64,000 bases of DNA from assembly GCA_963924555.1 (NCBI GenBank), contig OZ004581.1, forward strand, positions 4,937,338-5,001,337, written 5' to 3'. Positions within the stretch are counted from its first letter, which is position 1. The number at the start of each line of letters is the position of its first letter. This document shows positions 35,921-46,406 of the stretch, in pieces. The translations under genes and the position numbers were made by a program. The notes below the pieces were generated by a model. It was given only the letters and a program-made list of their open reading frames with translations. It had not been told where the DNA came from and made no database searches. Source of the DNA: Crambe crambe (Eukaryota > Porifera > Demospongiae > Poecilosclerida > Crambeidae).

Positions 35921-36014
35921 CTTGCTTCACATATAGCTAAACTGCATTGTATTTCACTTTATTCTGGTTCATATGACATAAAATCAGACTGATAATACCG
36001 GTAATACAATAGTT

Positions 36015-37001
36015 CTAAGCACACTCATCAACGGAATCTGATGTTGACCCCAAAAGTGTTTTCCTTATCCCCTTTGATTTTTGAACTTTCTTTTTGGTAG
36101 CATTCTTATACATCTCCATCCATGTGCTGGCATATGCAAAGCCACGAACAGTTATCCAGTGATCTATTATTAAAGATAAGAGTGTTGAGCTTTCCTTTTC
36201 CCCCCAATTCTCTGATACCAGTTCCCAGTAATATTCTATATCAACATTGGATTGTAACTTCTTTGATAGCACATCTTTTAAGTTGAACCTGTCAGCAGGT
36301 TGCTTGGTATTCGAAGCAATGTAGGCTTTGACTTCTAATTCCATATTATAAAGGAGCATGAACATGTTGTTTGAAACATGATTAAGTCCTCCTCTATCCC
36401 GTAATTTAACCCAATCACTTGATTCATCATAAGGTTCATCATCATCTTCAAGTAGATCAAGTATGCAAACTAGAATATCCTTCTTCATCAGCAGGGAAGA
36501 ATGCTTTATTTTTTTTTCTATGGCCCTTAGTAAATAGCCCGCAATAAACCGGAGTGAATTTTCTTCCTCATAACTAAGGGTTTCCTGAGTTTCTGCACAT
36601 GCTTCCTTTTCTTTTATAGGAAATTTTTCTTTTAGAGCCATCTCAAAAATATAATCGGTTATATATTGGTAAAAAATGGGATCAGCATCATTACAATTAA
36701 TACTCATTACTAAAAACTCTTCCCATAATGATTTAAATGATTTGGAACAGCGCTCTTGATGAAATGTCCCCCATATTTTCTCCAAACACTTAGCATGGGA
36801 GACTTTCCTCCTACAGGATGATGTAATGCAACCATTGAGCCTTTTTAATAGCTCAAAAGTGAAAGATGTCATGGTTGATAAATTCGCAGCATCAACACAC
36901 CATGATAATAATTTCTTTGCTGTCTCCACTGATTTAGTTCCGGAAATGGATGGAAAATTAAACCCGTCATCATCAAGCAGTGCCTGAACTGCTGTTATCA
37001 A
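36015..37001 (-). CDS. 328-aa cargo ORF inside the P element, convergent to the transposase
   Basis: The frame is uninterrupted and continues open upstream to about 37050 ('YQLDIFYITEQNDRLITAV'). An acceptor 'tttatatcacag' lies there, so a further 5' exon is likely. The protein is helical and charged, with 'SLRFIAGYLLRAIEKK', 'DRGGLNHVSNNMFMLLYNME' and a C-terminal 'ITVRGFAYASTWMEMYK' followed by a lysine-rich tail. The IAGY and RGGL phrases resemble uncharacterised ORFs that accompany animal DNA transposons, but I cannot name a family. Only 94 bp separate its stop from that of the transposase. Position, orientation and open frame suggest an accessory protein maintained with the element. Confidence 0.65.
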   Translation of the reverse strand: MITAVQALLDDDGFNFPSISGTKSVETAKKLLSWCVDAANLSTMTSFTFELLKRLNGCITSSCRRKVSHAKCLEKIWGTFHQERCSKSFKSLWEEFLVMSINCNDADPIFYQYITDYIFEMALKEKFPIKEKEACAETQETLSYEEENSLRFIAGYLLRAIEKKIKHSSLLMKKDILVCILDLLEDDDEPYDESSDWVKLRDRGGLNHVSNNMFMLLYNMELEVKAYIASNTKQPADRFNLKDVLSKKLQSNVDIEYYWELVSENWGEKESSTLLSLIIDHWITVRGFAYASTWMEMYKNATKKKVQKSKGIRKTLLGSTSDSVDECA

Positions 37002-37563
37002 TCGATCATTTTGTTCTGTGATATAAAAAATGTCCAGTTGATAGGAATACTTGCTTTAATAGGCTATCATATACCTTTTCTCTCTTCACTAGGTAACTTT
37101 TCCAACACAAGACAGCGGGCCATTGGTAAATTTGAAGATAATGCACCTAATTTTTTACAGGCACCTTTAAAAAGTGCATATGTACATATAAATAACCACT
37201 ATCTCATATATGAATAGTAAAAAAGTAGCAATTGTTCTATTACCTAGGCTCCAGAGTTCCACAAAGTCTATCAATTACTAAACATCAATGTTCACTTGCA
37301 AATTTTGACCTCCTACACTTCAGTAACTAGCCCTTTAAAATGCTAACATTATTTAGCACTGTATTAACTCGCTTTTTACATGCTCCAAACTTACCAATTG
37401 GCCATAATTATGCAGAAATTCAACGCTCTTCCTCACCTACACATTTGTTTATCGCAATTTTAGCGCGAACAGCTGCCTACACGGATTGTCAGTATTGTCG
37501 TTATGGGCGCACGTGACCTGTTTCCAATCCTGTGTACGTAGTCTAGTATATCTATGGTACCGG

Positions 37564-38265
37564 TCGCCGATAAATGTTTTTTTTTGTTGACGTAGTAGAT
37601 TCAGCATAGCAAAATTTCTATCCAATTGTGAGAAAAATAATGGATATGACGTTATAGAGGAGGAGATTATCTTTCTTATGGTTGTTGTTTGAGACTTTGG
37701 CGACCATCGGTGAGGGAGATATGGTGCCAGGTGCGAAGTACTGGTCGATAGTAGGCAGCTTACGCTCCATTCCACCGAATCAAGACACCCATTCTGAATG
37801 TACTGAGACTTCTGAGCTCAACAAAATAGAAGTCATAAGCCTGTGGATTTTTGAAGAGCTTGAGGTGTTTTGAAAATATTTGAACTGTTCAGAATCACCC
37901 CATCTACCTTGCTCTACCTTACCATAGAGTAGCATACAAAGATGTGCATATGCCTGTTGATAGCTATTTGAAGCTGAATTGTTGTGCTCTAAGTTTTGAC
38001 TTATTATCCAGCTGATATTCTATTAAATAATGTGCGACAGTAGAAAACTGGCGAACAGTATTCATTTTAAGTGAATAGAGTTTAGTGCACATATTATGCA
38101 CGCGCAGGGCGCTACTAATCCGGGATATGCGCATGCGCAGTGCAAATATTTAAATTACAAATCAAAAAATATATATATTTAAAGGGATTAACTAACTTCA
38201 TAAATTTACATTTCGATTGCAGGCTCTGTACCCACATTCAAAACCTAAATCATCAAGGGGGGAAG
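37564..38265. other. Host flank, MITE relic and 5' region of the tetraspan gene
   Basis: 37735-37924 is an inverted short relative of the element at 22692: it shares 'ccattccaccgaatcaagac' and ends at '...ctacctta'. The remainder is the likely promoter/5'UTR of the next gene, with an acceptor-like 'tttcgattgcag' at 38220 that could splice a non-coding first exon. Confidence 0.5.
38128..38139. promoter_or_regulatory. NRF1-like palindrome upstream of the tetraspan gene
   Basis: TGCGCATGCGCA, the consensus of the animal NRF1 factor, 127 bp before the ATG. The identical 12-mer precedes other sequence at 53951-53962, just after the death-domain gene. Function inferred from the motif only. Confidence 0.4.
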
Positions 38266-39013
38266 ATGGAATCTAAAGAAACACAGCAACAAGGCTCTGT
38301 TTTCAGCTACTGGCAGGGAAGAGTGGAAATGACCACCAGGATCCTTGCAATAGCATTGGTATGTTATTATCTAGATCCTAGCTGATAATCTGGAGCCTTT
38401 TTAGCTCATTAATTAATTAGCTAGTCTTTATTTTGTTATACTGTCACTTATAATTATTTATCTCACTGACAGGGATCTATTCCAGCTCTGATATCTGCTG
38501 CAATTATTGCGGGAGTATTTGGATCTAGGGGATTTATCGCTGTTGGACTAGTAGGAGCTGGTTTGGCATTGGTGATTGGGATGAGTGCACTTGGTATTAT
38601 ACTGCAAGGAATAATTATCATTCTGCGATTGACCCGTTGCATCTCAACCCACAACTTCCGTAAAATTTTCAGTACTGTAAGTTGTAACTACAGTAAGTTG
38701 TAACTACAGTACTGACTAGCTATGCATAGCTGGTTGCATGTACTATTCTCTCTTCTGCAGTCAGCTACAATCAGCATCATCCTGGCTCTTGGTTTCCTAG
38801 CTGGGGGCATACTCTGTGCATTTAATGGTCATATTTCAGAATTTGCAAGCAGTGCTGTAAGTTTTTGCTGCAAGATTATAAATTATGTCATTGGATCTCC
38901 TACATGCATACAACATATGACAGGCATTCAGCTTCATTTCAGTGTTGCTGTATGGATTCCTTGCTGCCTGGGAATTTTGCTATGTTGGTGGACGTTTTGA
39001 CATCGACATCTAA
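38266..39013 (+). CDS. Small four-pass membrane protein (MARVEL/tetraspan-like), four exons
   Basis: The model is 38266-38358, 38473-38676, 38761-38856 and 38924-39013. All introns are phase 0, GT-AG and 67-114 bp, giving 160 aa with no lesion. Four membrane segments follow a short cytosolic N-terminus (MESKETQQQGSVFSYWQGR): approximately 'TTRILAIALGSIPALISAA', 'FIAVGLVGAGLALVIGMSAL' to 'GIILQGIIIIL', 'TISIILALGFLAGGILCAF' and 'FSFISVLLYGFLAAWEFCYV'. Length and topology fit MARVEL, CMTM or other small tetraspan families acting at the plasma membrane or in vesicles. No family signature fixes the choice. This is the clearest intact multi-exon host gene in the window. Confidence 0.8.
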
Positions 39014-39291
39014 CTTTTAACTATACCTTAGTATCAGTTTTTAGGTACCTTATTTTTTTAGCTATATAAATTTTTTCACATCTGTGTGTGTGTGCACTTT
39101 TGTAACTTGTGAAGATGACTATGGTCATCAGATGATCTATGACACTATATTATTATTAAAGGGGGTCCAGGGGGTGACCAACTACACATATGGAGACTAA
39201 CATGCATGACTACAGTGCAACAGTGATTTATGCACAACACACGTTGGTATATGTGCATGCAGGCTGTATTGCAAACCCTCAGGGCCTGTAG

Positions 39292-39429
39292 CTACACCAT
39301 AAAAAGAAATGTGTAAAATAACTTTTTATTTTATTTTTATTTTTAGGTTCTTAGGTTATCTGAGATCCAATTTGCAACTCAGATAACCTAAAAATGGGTC
39401 GTTTGTACACATTTGTTTTTATAGTGTAG
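39292..39429. mobile_element. 138-bp foldback MITE
   Basis: Ends 'ctacaccataaaaa' and 'tttttatagtgtag' are inverted. A second pair, 'aggttatctgag' / 'ctcagataacct', sits inside, giving a nested stem. Confidence 0.75.
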
Positions 39430-39639
39430 CAGTTGTGTGTGAGGACTATAATCATGGGCAGACGGGGAATTCTTGTGGAAACTAATAATAACACTGTCCA
39501 GTCAGAAAGATGAGTTGTAGATTTAGCTAGACCACAGGATTTAGTCTGTTATAGTGTGCCCTTTTGGCGTAGTCTCGCGGGCAAGGGTCGGCTACTTTTG
39601 GCAATGGCTTCTGTGATAGCCTTGTCGGAAGATCCTGTC

Positions 39640-39990
39640 ATGACATAAATGGTCCTACCAATATTTTGTCCTAGGACCAAATATTTCTGACATAATTTGT
39701 CCTAAGACCAAATATTTCTGATATATTTTTTTGTCCTAGGACAAAATATGCTTGTCTCTGGGACACAATAATTATGACAAACATATTTTGTCCTACCATG
39801 TCATATTTTGTCTCCTATAGCTGGGACAAAATATAGCAACATAGCTACTTAGTCCTTCCAGAGAGAATGATTCAATCTCTATAGTTAATGGATAGAATAA
39901 TCATAAAACATAAAACACAGCACTAGGACCAAATATTTCTGACATATTCTGTCCTAGGACAAATATTTCTTGTCTCTGGGACATATGGCA
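39640..39990. repeat. Cluster of TTTTGTCCTAGGACAAAAT-type palindromes
   Basis: At least six variants of 'ttgtccta', 'ggaccaaatatttctga' and 'tgtctctgggaca' alternate in both orientations. Non-coding. The surrounding 39014-39291 and 39430-39640 show no gene. Confidence 0.7.
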
Positions 39991-40043
39991 CTCCCAATAA
40001 TATCACAAATTAAATACAGCATTATTCATCCATAGCAAAGTTA

Positions 40044-40719
40044 TCAGTCATGATGAACAGTTAGAAAAAATGTACACACTCCACATGGTACCAATTGCAT
40101 GCAGCCACTGCATTCCACCATGTGACCTTTTTCTATCTGCCTACAGAAGCAGAACACTGGAACCACCTGAAGACAATTGCTCTTCACTGGCCTCCTTTTT
40201 GTGCTAGGAAAAGGAGTGATTGCTCTGTTGTCCAAGCACTTAAGGAGGTGACTTCTTAAACTTTCTTGGGTATAACGCAATGATGAAGGGCTATCACCAG
40301 AATAAAGTGACTCAGCAAAAGCGACAGCGAAAAGACCACAGTCATCTGAACTTGAACTGGTTGAAAATTAAGAGTAAACTGCTTTTCATCTGAACATATT
40401 AATGCAGCAATCTGCTCTATAGCTTTCCTTGGAAATACACCGGTCCAGGAGGGTTTACTGTCATATACACTGATCTCATTTAGTGTCTGAGACATAGCAT
40501 TAGAGATAGTTATCCATCTATATCTCTGACATTAATAATCCGTATGAATTTCCCTCTCTCAATCAGGATCCAATCGCATCTTCTTTTTGGGGGATAATTT
40601 AGGGATTGAACCTCAACTATACACGTATGAATCTGGGCATAGGATGTGAACGAAATGATCACAGCTTGTGCATGCATACTTACCCAAACTTTGCTTTTTC
40701 TCATAGAGCTCCAGATCAA
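40044..40719 (-). pseudogene. Ulp1-like protease plus PHD-finger gene, broken
   Basis: On the minus strand the pieces run in order. 'RIINVRDIDGWITISN' and 'LNEISVYDSKPSWTG' come first. 'DDCGLFAVAFAESLYSGD', with the nucleophile-type Cys of C48 (Ulp1) proteases, is next. Then come 'SLRSHLLKCLDNRAITPFP' and a C-terminal PHD finger: 'FCFCRQIEKGHMVECSGC' followed, after a one-base shift, by 'WYHVECVHFF'. Shifts occur near 40358 and 40100. Where active Ulp1 enzymes have His before Trp, this copy reads DGW, so the catalytic His seems lost. Such Ulp1-PHD proteins are common multicopy, transposon-linked genes in invertebrates; origin here is inferred. Confidence 0.55.
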
Positions 40720-42422
40720 GATATCTTTATATCTTTCTAATTATAATGGATGAAAGTATATGCATGTATTATAATAATTATTACAGTCCATGCAGACATG
40801 CATGACTACTAACCTTGTTATGACTCTAAATTGCCAGCTTTGGCATATACATTATATTAGTAGTCATACACTACAGGCATATATACATTACTAACCCTAC
40901 ATGCTTTTTATTTAACATAATTTTTTTTCCTTTCACTTGTAGTATGTATATATCAGTAGCTAGTCAAGGATTCTGCTATAACTAATGGAAACCTTTCTTT
41001 GATGTTTCCTCTACACACACATGCTTCAACTAGAATTGAATTCTTATTAGAAATGATCATCTGAACATCTTATTATCTAAGACTCAGTTAATATGTGACA
41101 TTGTCCATGTCCCACTTGATAACTATCAACCTCCTCCTCAGGACATTTTTAAGAACAAAATTGAAGTCAGGTATGGTACAAGTTATCAGCCTTGGTAGGT
41201 AATAATACAACACAACTCTAATAGAGAGAGCCTGTAGGCTAGAGTGTTCTCAGTCTGTAATGTACCAAATGGATTCTCTCCAACATGTTAGATGAATGAA
41301 GAGACAATTAGTGACAGAAATACAACAAATACTAGTTGAGGAGTGGACATGATACCATTACTACCATGCACACCACACTTGCCATGAAAAACAGTCATGA
41401 TTACACTCACAACATTCATCACCCACTACAATTGACACTTCCGGCTACCATGGCAAATAATCCCAATGAATTCATCATCACAAAACATTCATGCATTGTT
41501 AGTAATTAACTGTCGTCTTATCTGATTTCCTATGACACTCCAACTGAAAAAATAAAACTGTCGTTATAAAGTGGAGACACAAGTCTGAACAACAACAACT
41601 AGAGAACCTGATGGTAGTGCAATCATAAAATCAATGAATGCACATGTATATAATTATGTATAAGGGTCTCAGTGAGGTGGAGGGAACTTCACACCACCAT
41701 TATGAATGTACTTAGCATCGAATGATCAAATGTACAGTTTCTCCCTTCACCTACCAGAACACATCTCTACTGGTACATGTCAGGCTCAAAGGAAACATAC
41801 ATTTCAAGAGATAAAGAACCCCCACCCTTTTTGAAGTGTCTGTACGTGAACAAGCCACGCTGCATGGGTCAGTTCCAGTGGTACCACATGATGTAATATA
41901 TCCATATAAGGCAATGCAATACATGTTTATCTATAGTGAGGAATTGAGGATGTCACCGCAGGCATGCACTAGGAGATGAGGGAGGGAGGGAGGGGCTCCA
42001 TCTGAAGAGGGGAGGGAGAGAAGAGAAAGGGGAAGGGGTTGAAGATCTAAATTTCATTGACCCCATTGGTGGACATATCTGGACTATAAACTACAGTGAG
42101 GGAAAACTGTTTCATATCAGAAACATCTGTCAAATTTGCCATACATCACAATCTACAAGTCATGTACAAGTCTACAAGTTCTCATTCTATTACAAGCATA
42201 GTTAACTATGCCATTCTTACTCTCTTTATTCCATTCCCATTTGTAGGATATAAAGAGAGAATCCCTTCCAATACGGGCAGCATTAAATAGAGCTGTAGTT
42301 TAGCACCAGTATTAAATGTATCAGAAACGTGACTAGGACACACTACCAAGGACACATTAACTCCGTCCTCGTCCTGAGGTATAACCCCATCAACACTAAA
42401 TTCTAGCTATTACTATACTATA
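40720..42422. repeat. Intergenic; includes inverted copy of the 58-59.6 kb repeat
   Basis: No gene. 40890-40930 is a solo end of the MITE at 3284. From about 41220 to 41970 the sequence is a diverged reverse complement of modules at 58366-58430 and 59500-59640 (for example 'ccaaatggattctctcc' against 'ggagagaatccatttgg', and 'gatcaaatgtacagtttctc'). Confidence 0.6.
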
Positions 42423-42869
42423 TGAATGCAAAAAATTTCTTCGAAATAAAAATGTGAAGTAGGGATGCTATTATAACTGCAGCTTCATTATGAAAACCAA
42501 GTACTGCAGCATTGAAGCAGTATGGCCCAAAAATCTAGCTGGAATATGTATTATAACTGCATGCAACTTGCCAAGAGAGTGAACTTAGTGAAGTGACCCT
42601 TACCCATCATCAAGTACAAGATACTATTCCTACTTCACTCCCATGATCAAGGGCCAAGGGAGTGAAGTAGGAATAGTATCTCGTACTTGATGATGGGTAA
42701 GGGTCACTTCACTAAGTTCACTCTCTTGCATGCAGTTATAATACATATTCCAGCTAGATTTTTGGGCCATACTGCTTCGATGCTGCAGTACTTGTTTTTC
42801 ATAATGAAGCTGCAGTTATAATAGCATCCCTACTTCACATTTTTATTTCGAAGAAATTTTTTGCATTCA
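42423..42869. repeat. Near-perfect 447-bp hairpin with arms of about 215 bp
   Basis: 'tgaatgcaaaaaatttcttc' at 42423 and its reverse complement ending at 42869 open two arms that match almost base for base to the centre near 42646 ('catgatcaagggcca'). A transcript through it would fold into long double-stranded RNA. A short relative ('ctattcctacttcactccc') lies at about 62360. No ORF. Confidence 0.9.
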
Positions 42870-42894
42870 CTTGTGATACTAGGTATGACCATTA

Positions 42895-43246
42895 CTTTAA
42901 CATGCAAATTAATTCATAGGTGTCATCTGACTTCTTCATCATTGGAACTGGACTAAGGACGCACTGACCTATGATACCAAGTATGACCTGTCCTCTATAT
43001 CATCTCCAAACTTATCCTGGTTTCTATTGACTCATTTCTATTTCATAGATGTCATCTGACTCCGTCATCATTGGAACTAGACTAAGGACACACTGATCTA
43101 TGATACCAAGTATGACCTCTATATCCAAACTTATCCTGGTTTCTATTAACTCATTTCTATTTCATAGGTGTCATCTGACTCCATCATTGGAACTGGACTA
43201 AGGACACACTGATCAAGTATGACCTCTATATATCATCTCCAACATG
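42895..43246 (+). repeat. Threefold tandem repeat of about 120-130 bp
   Basis: Three successive copies of a unit with 'ggtgtcatctgactcc', 'cattggaactggactaagg', 'acactgatctatgatacc' and 'aagtatgacctctatat'. Copies differ by small indels. Non-coding. Confidence 0.85.
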
Positions 43247-46200
43247 TTAGTCCCCAATCAATGAGTGAACACCATTGATTAGCACATTGGGATGTGGACA
43301 CTTTGATGTATTAGGGTATGTGATATGGTCATGTGGTTGGAGATGTGTAAACCACGCTATCATGTGGTCTCATTAGTGGCCAGCAGTGCAGCAGAGAGAA
43401 TAGCTATGTCTGATGTCCCAACAAGCAGTGATTCCCCACAGGTAAAATCTCAGTGTTGTAACCTAGCATATCATATTGCTATCATATTAGGGGAAAAAGA
43501 GACCGAGGAAGTCTACAAATGAAGCTAGGATGTCATTATCCAAGGTAGTTCCTCTCTTAGCTGCTATACCTGCAACATAATCAAGTAGTTATAATCATGA
43601 AAGTATAGGTCCTTATTTCACTATGCAAAGTACAAACTGGTTCTTCTATTGTTTAGGCAACAACTGTACATGAGGTAATTTTCAAGGAGGCAAGGAAATC
43701 TTCAGAGTCCTTGTATGACCATAGCTCCCATTTACTTAAAAAAAGTAAGAAAAACTGAAACTCGCAAATCCACAGTACGTGAACAGTCTCGACATAAATT
43801 AAAGGTACAGTACAAATAGTGCAGCCATGCTGGCACAATTTCATGTATCATTAAATTTCAGCATGAGTCTGGGTTTGATCTACATGGCCTAGGAATGCCT
43901 CCTGACTCAGACCCACATCAGGATTTAAACCCCTCTTCTTCAGATCTGACTCCAGCCACGGTAGCCATGCATAGCTAATTATTTCTACATATTTAAAGTA
44001 TCACTATTCTATAAGATAATACAGTAGTTGATGAAGTCCACACATATATTCACATATTGAAACAGTTTAAGGCATTTGTGCCTTGCAGCAACACATTTCG
44101 GCATTTTGTTATGCAAGATTTGAATTTGGAGACTCTGAATCTTAAGGTTATTAGCTATCAAATTGGCTCATTAGCTCATTTTAACGTATTGTTCTTAATA
44201 GCAACACAAATACGAGTTTGTCTCCAGACGAGCTACCATTTTTGAAGATGGAGTGAATTGGGTGTATTGGTGTTCCTGTGATTCTTCACGAGCCTTGTTG
44301 ATGTCTAGCCTCAGCCATCAAGTTGGAAGCAGCTACTCTGAGCTTTGCGATTTCAGGGGTGAATGCTTACATATAGCTGCTTCCAAGTACATTATTGAAG
44401 AGTTGGATGCAGTTCATATGATATATCCTAGTTTGGACTTTGCTGGTAAGTTTATTAATTTTGTGACTTGTACATCCATCATCATTTCATACAGACCATA
44501 CCTACTCTACTCCACCTTTCGAGAACCTCCAGATATATGAAGGGGCATTGAACCAGCTCTCTCAATCGATGTAGATGGTAACTTTGGTGTGATCTGCCTA
44601 AGACGTCAAGGAATATTTTGTACAAAGTGTAGGCACCCTACTAGTTGTATGCATGTTACTCATCTGCAAGAATGCATCAAGGAACTGAAGTCACAAGAAG
44701 AGCTAATCCCTCAACTTCAGCAGTTCACCAGTTTTATCAATGATTCTGAAGTACCGGATTGCAAAGTCCCATCCATAAAAAAAAACCTACAGTACTACCT
44801 ATTCCCTACAATTTACCACCAAATTTAAGGGAATGCCTCAGACAGGATCATTCACGTCAGTTCAATATGTATGATGGCGTTGCCAATTTGATTCCAGCTG
44901 CTACATCCACCTGTTCACAGTGTGGTGCTCATAATAGCTGGACTACTCCCTGTATTCTGGTGACACTACTATGCTGCTATCAAGCAAAAGGTTTGTGCAA
45001 TAATTTTGGATTTGGGGTGACCACTCACCCCCATTCCTACACTTTTGTTATAATAATATTGTTGCATTTTGATGGTGTAGGACTTTCCTACATAGTCAAT
45101 GTCCTACTCTCTATGCCTGTGGCACTAATGCATCTTATTATAGTTTATCTACGAAATTGCACCACTGATGGCTGTCTCAGCCAACTTTGTTATGATGGTC
45201 AGGAGGATTGTATTCTAAACATGGGATTGTTCCTAATTGCATATGAAGTCTTAAGGAATCACATGTATCATTTTTTTTCATGGAAGGTAAAGCTACAACT
45301 ATTATTATAGCAATTACTGAATGTGTGTACATCATTATACGTAGGACTACAATGTTCACTGAGTATACTATTCTCCAAAAGATGCATGGTGATGTTGAGG
45401 ATCAGCTGGTCCTTAATGCTTTTAAATACAATCACTTTCGTTATGCGTGGTATTCTTTCATCAGCCTACTGGATATAGATTATCCAGAAGGATTTCGTTG
45501 TGAAATATGAGGTAACAGTCCAAGTACAGTGATTATGGATGGCACTTCTCTCTCTTTTAGGCGTGCTCTAGACTCGTGGAAGTCATTTATAGGTCCTGTG
45601 CCTAAACATGATCTGAAACAAGGCAGATAAGTCAATCAATGCTAATAGTGTGACCATAAAATTAGTGTGTATCATATTACACTAGGTTCAATGAAAGGGT
45701 TTATATCTCTGACAGGAAACTCAGGACTCTGTTTAAGGACTTCTGTAGCAAGGGAATAACAGCTGAGCATTTTTTCGAGATAAATGGACTTTTATCCATC
45801 CATGCGCCATCCCTCTTACCTCTTATGCAATTTTTGAAAGAGCTCATAAATACTTCACATCCTATTATTCGGTGTCCACAAGAATGGTCAAAACTGATCA
45901 GTGCTCTTGCCTATCAGTCGCCTGTATGTGCTTTGGTACATCCAAATGATCAGCTATTCAATCTTTTAAAGAAGATAGGCGAAGATAACTTCACCTCGGA
46001 TCCATTAAGCATGGAAATTCTGCAGCGAGAGGTACCCATTTTATTTGAAGTTTTGGGAACCGTCAGTCATCTGCTAAAGTAAGCTATATCATCATTGATC
46101 ACTTCATTGATTGAAAAAGCAAAGGCCCCCTTTCATTATTCAAAGAGTGAATCTGTAGAGACAGCCAACCAATGGTAGATCAATTTCAAGAGCTATCATA

Positions 46201-46406
46201 CTTCCCACATCTACTTTCTGTTCAGACCCGTGGTGTATACGAAGCTGATAAACATCTTCACAAGGCAACAGGATGCACTAAGCACAGTAGTGGACATCCT
46301 TCATTGTTACCAGGGCTGTTCACTTTGTTTTGCCCCCACGGTGAGCAAGAAGTATATTATTTGAAACACTGAATGATAATAATTACTATGTATTATTTAG
46401 GAATAT

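Larger units (their letters stand above)
32428..37556. mobile_element. Complete P-type DNA transposon, 5129 bp
   Basis: The terminal inverted repeats are a perfect 40 bp (32428-32467 and 37517-37556), starting CATAGATATACTAGACTACG. They are flanked by the direct repeat GTACCGG (32421-32427 and 37557-37563). An 8-bp GGTACCGG can be read if the outermost base is assigned differently; P elements normally make 8-bp duplications. Inside are a seven-exon transposase (+) and a convergent 328-aa ORF (-). The intact ends and perfect terminal repeats indicate a recent insertion. The right-hand host flank joins directly to the left when the element is removed. Confidence 0.9.
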
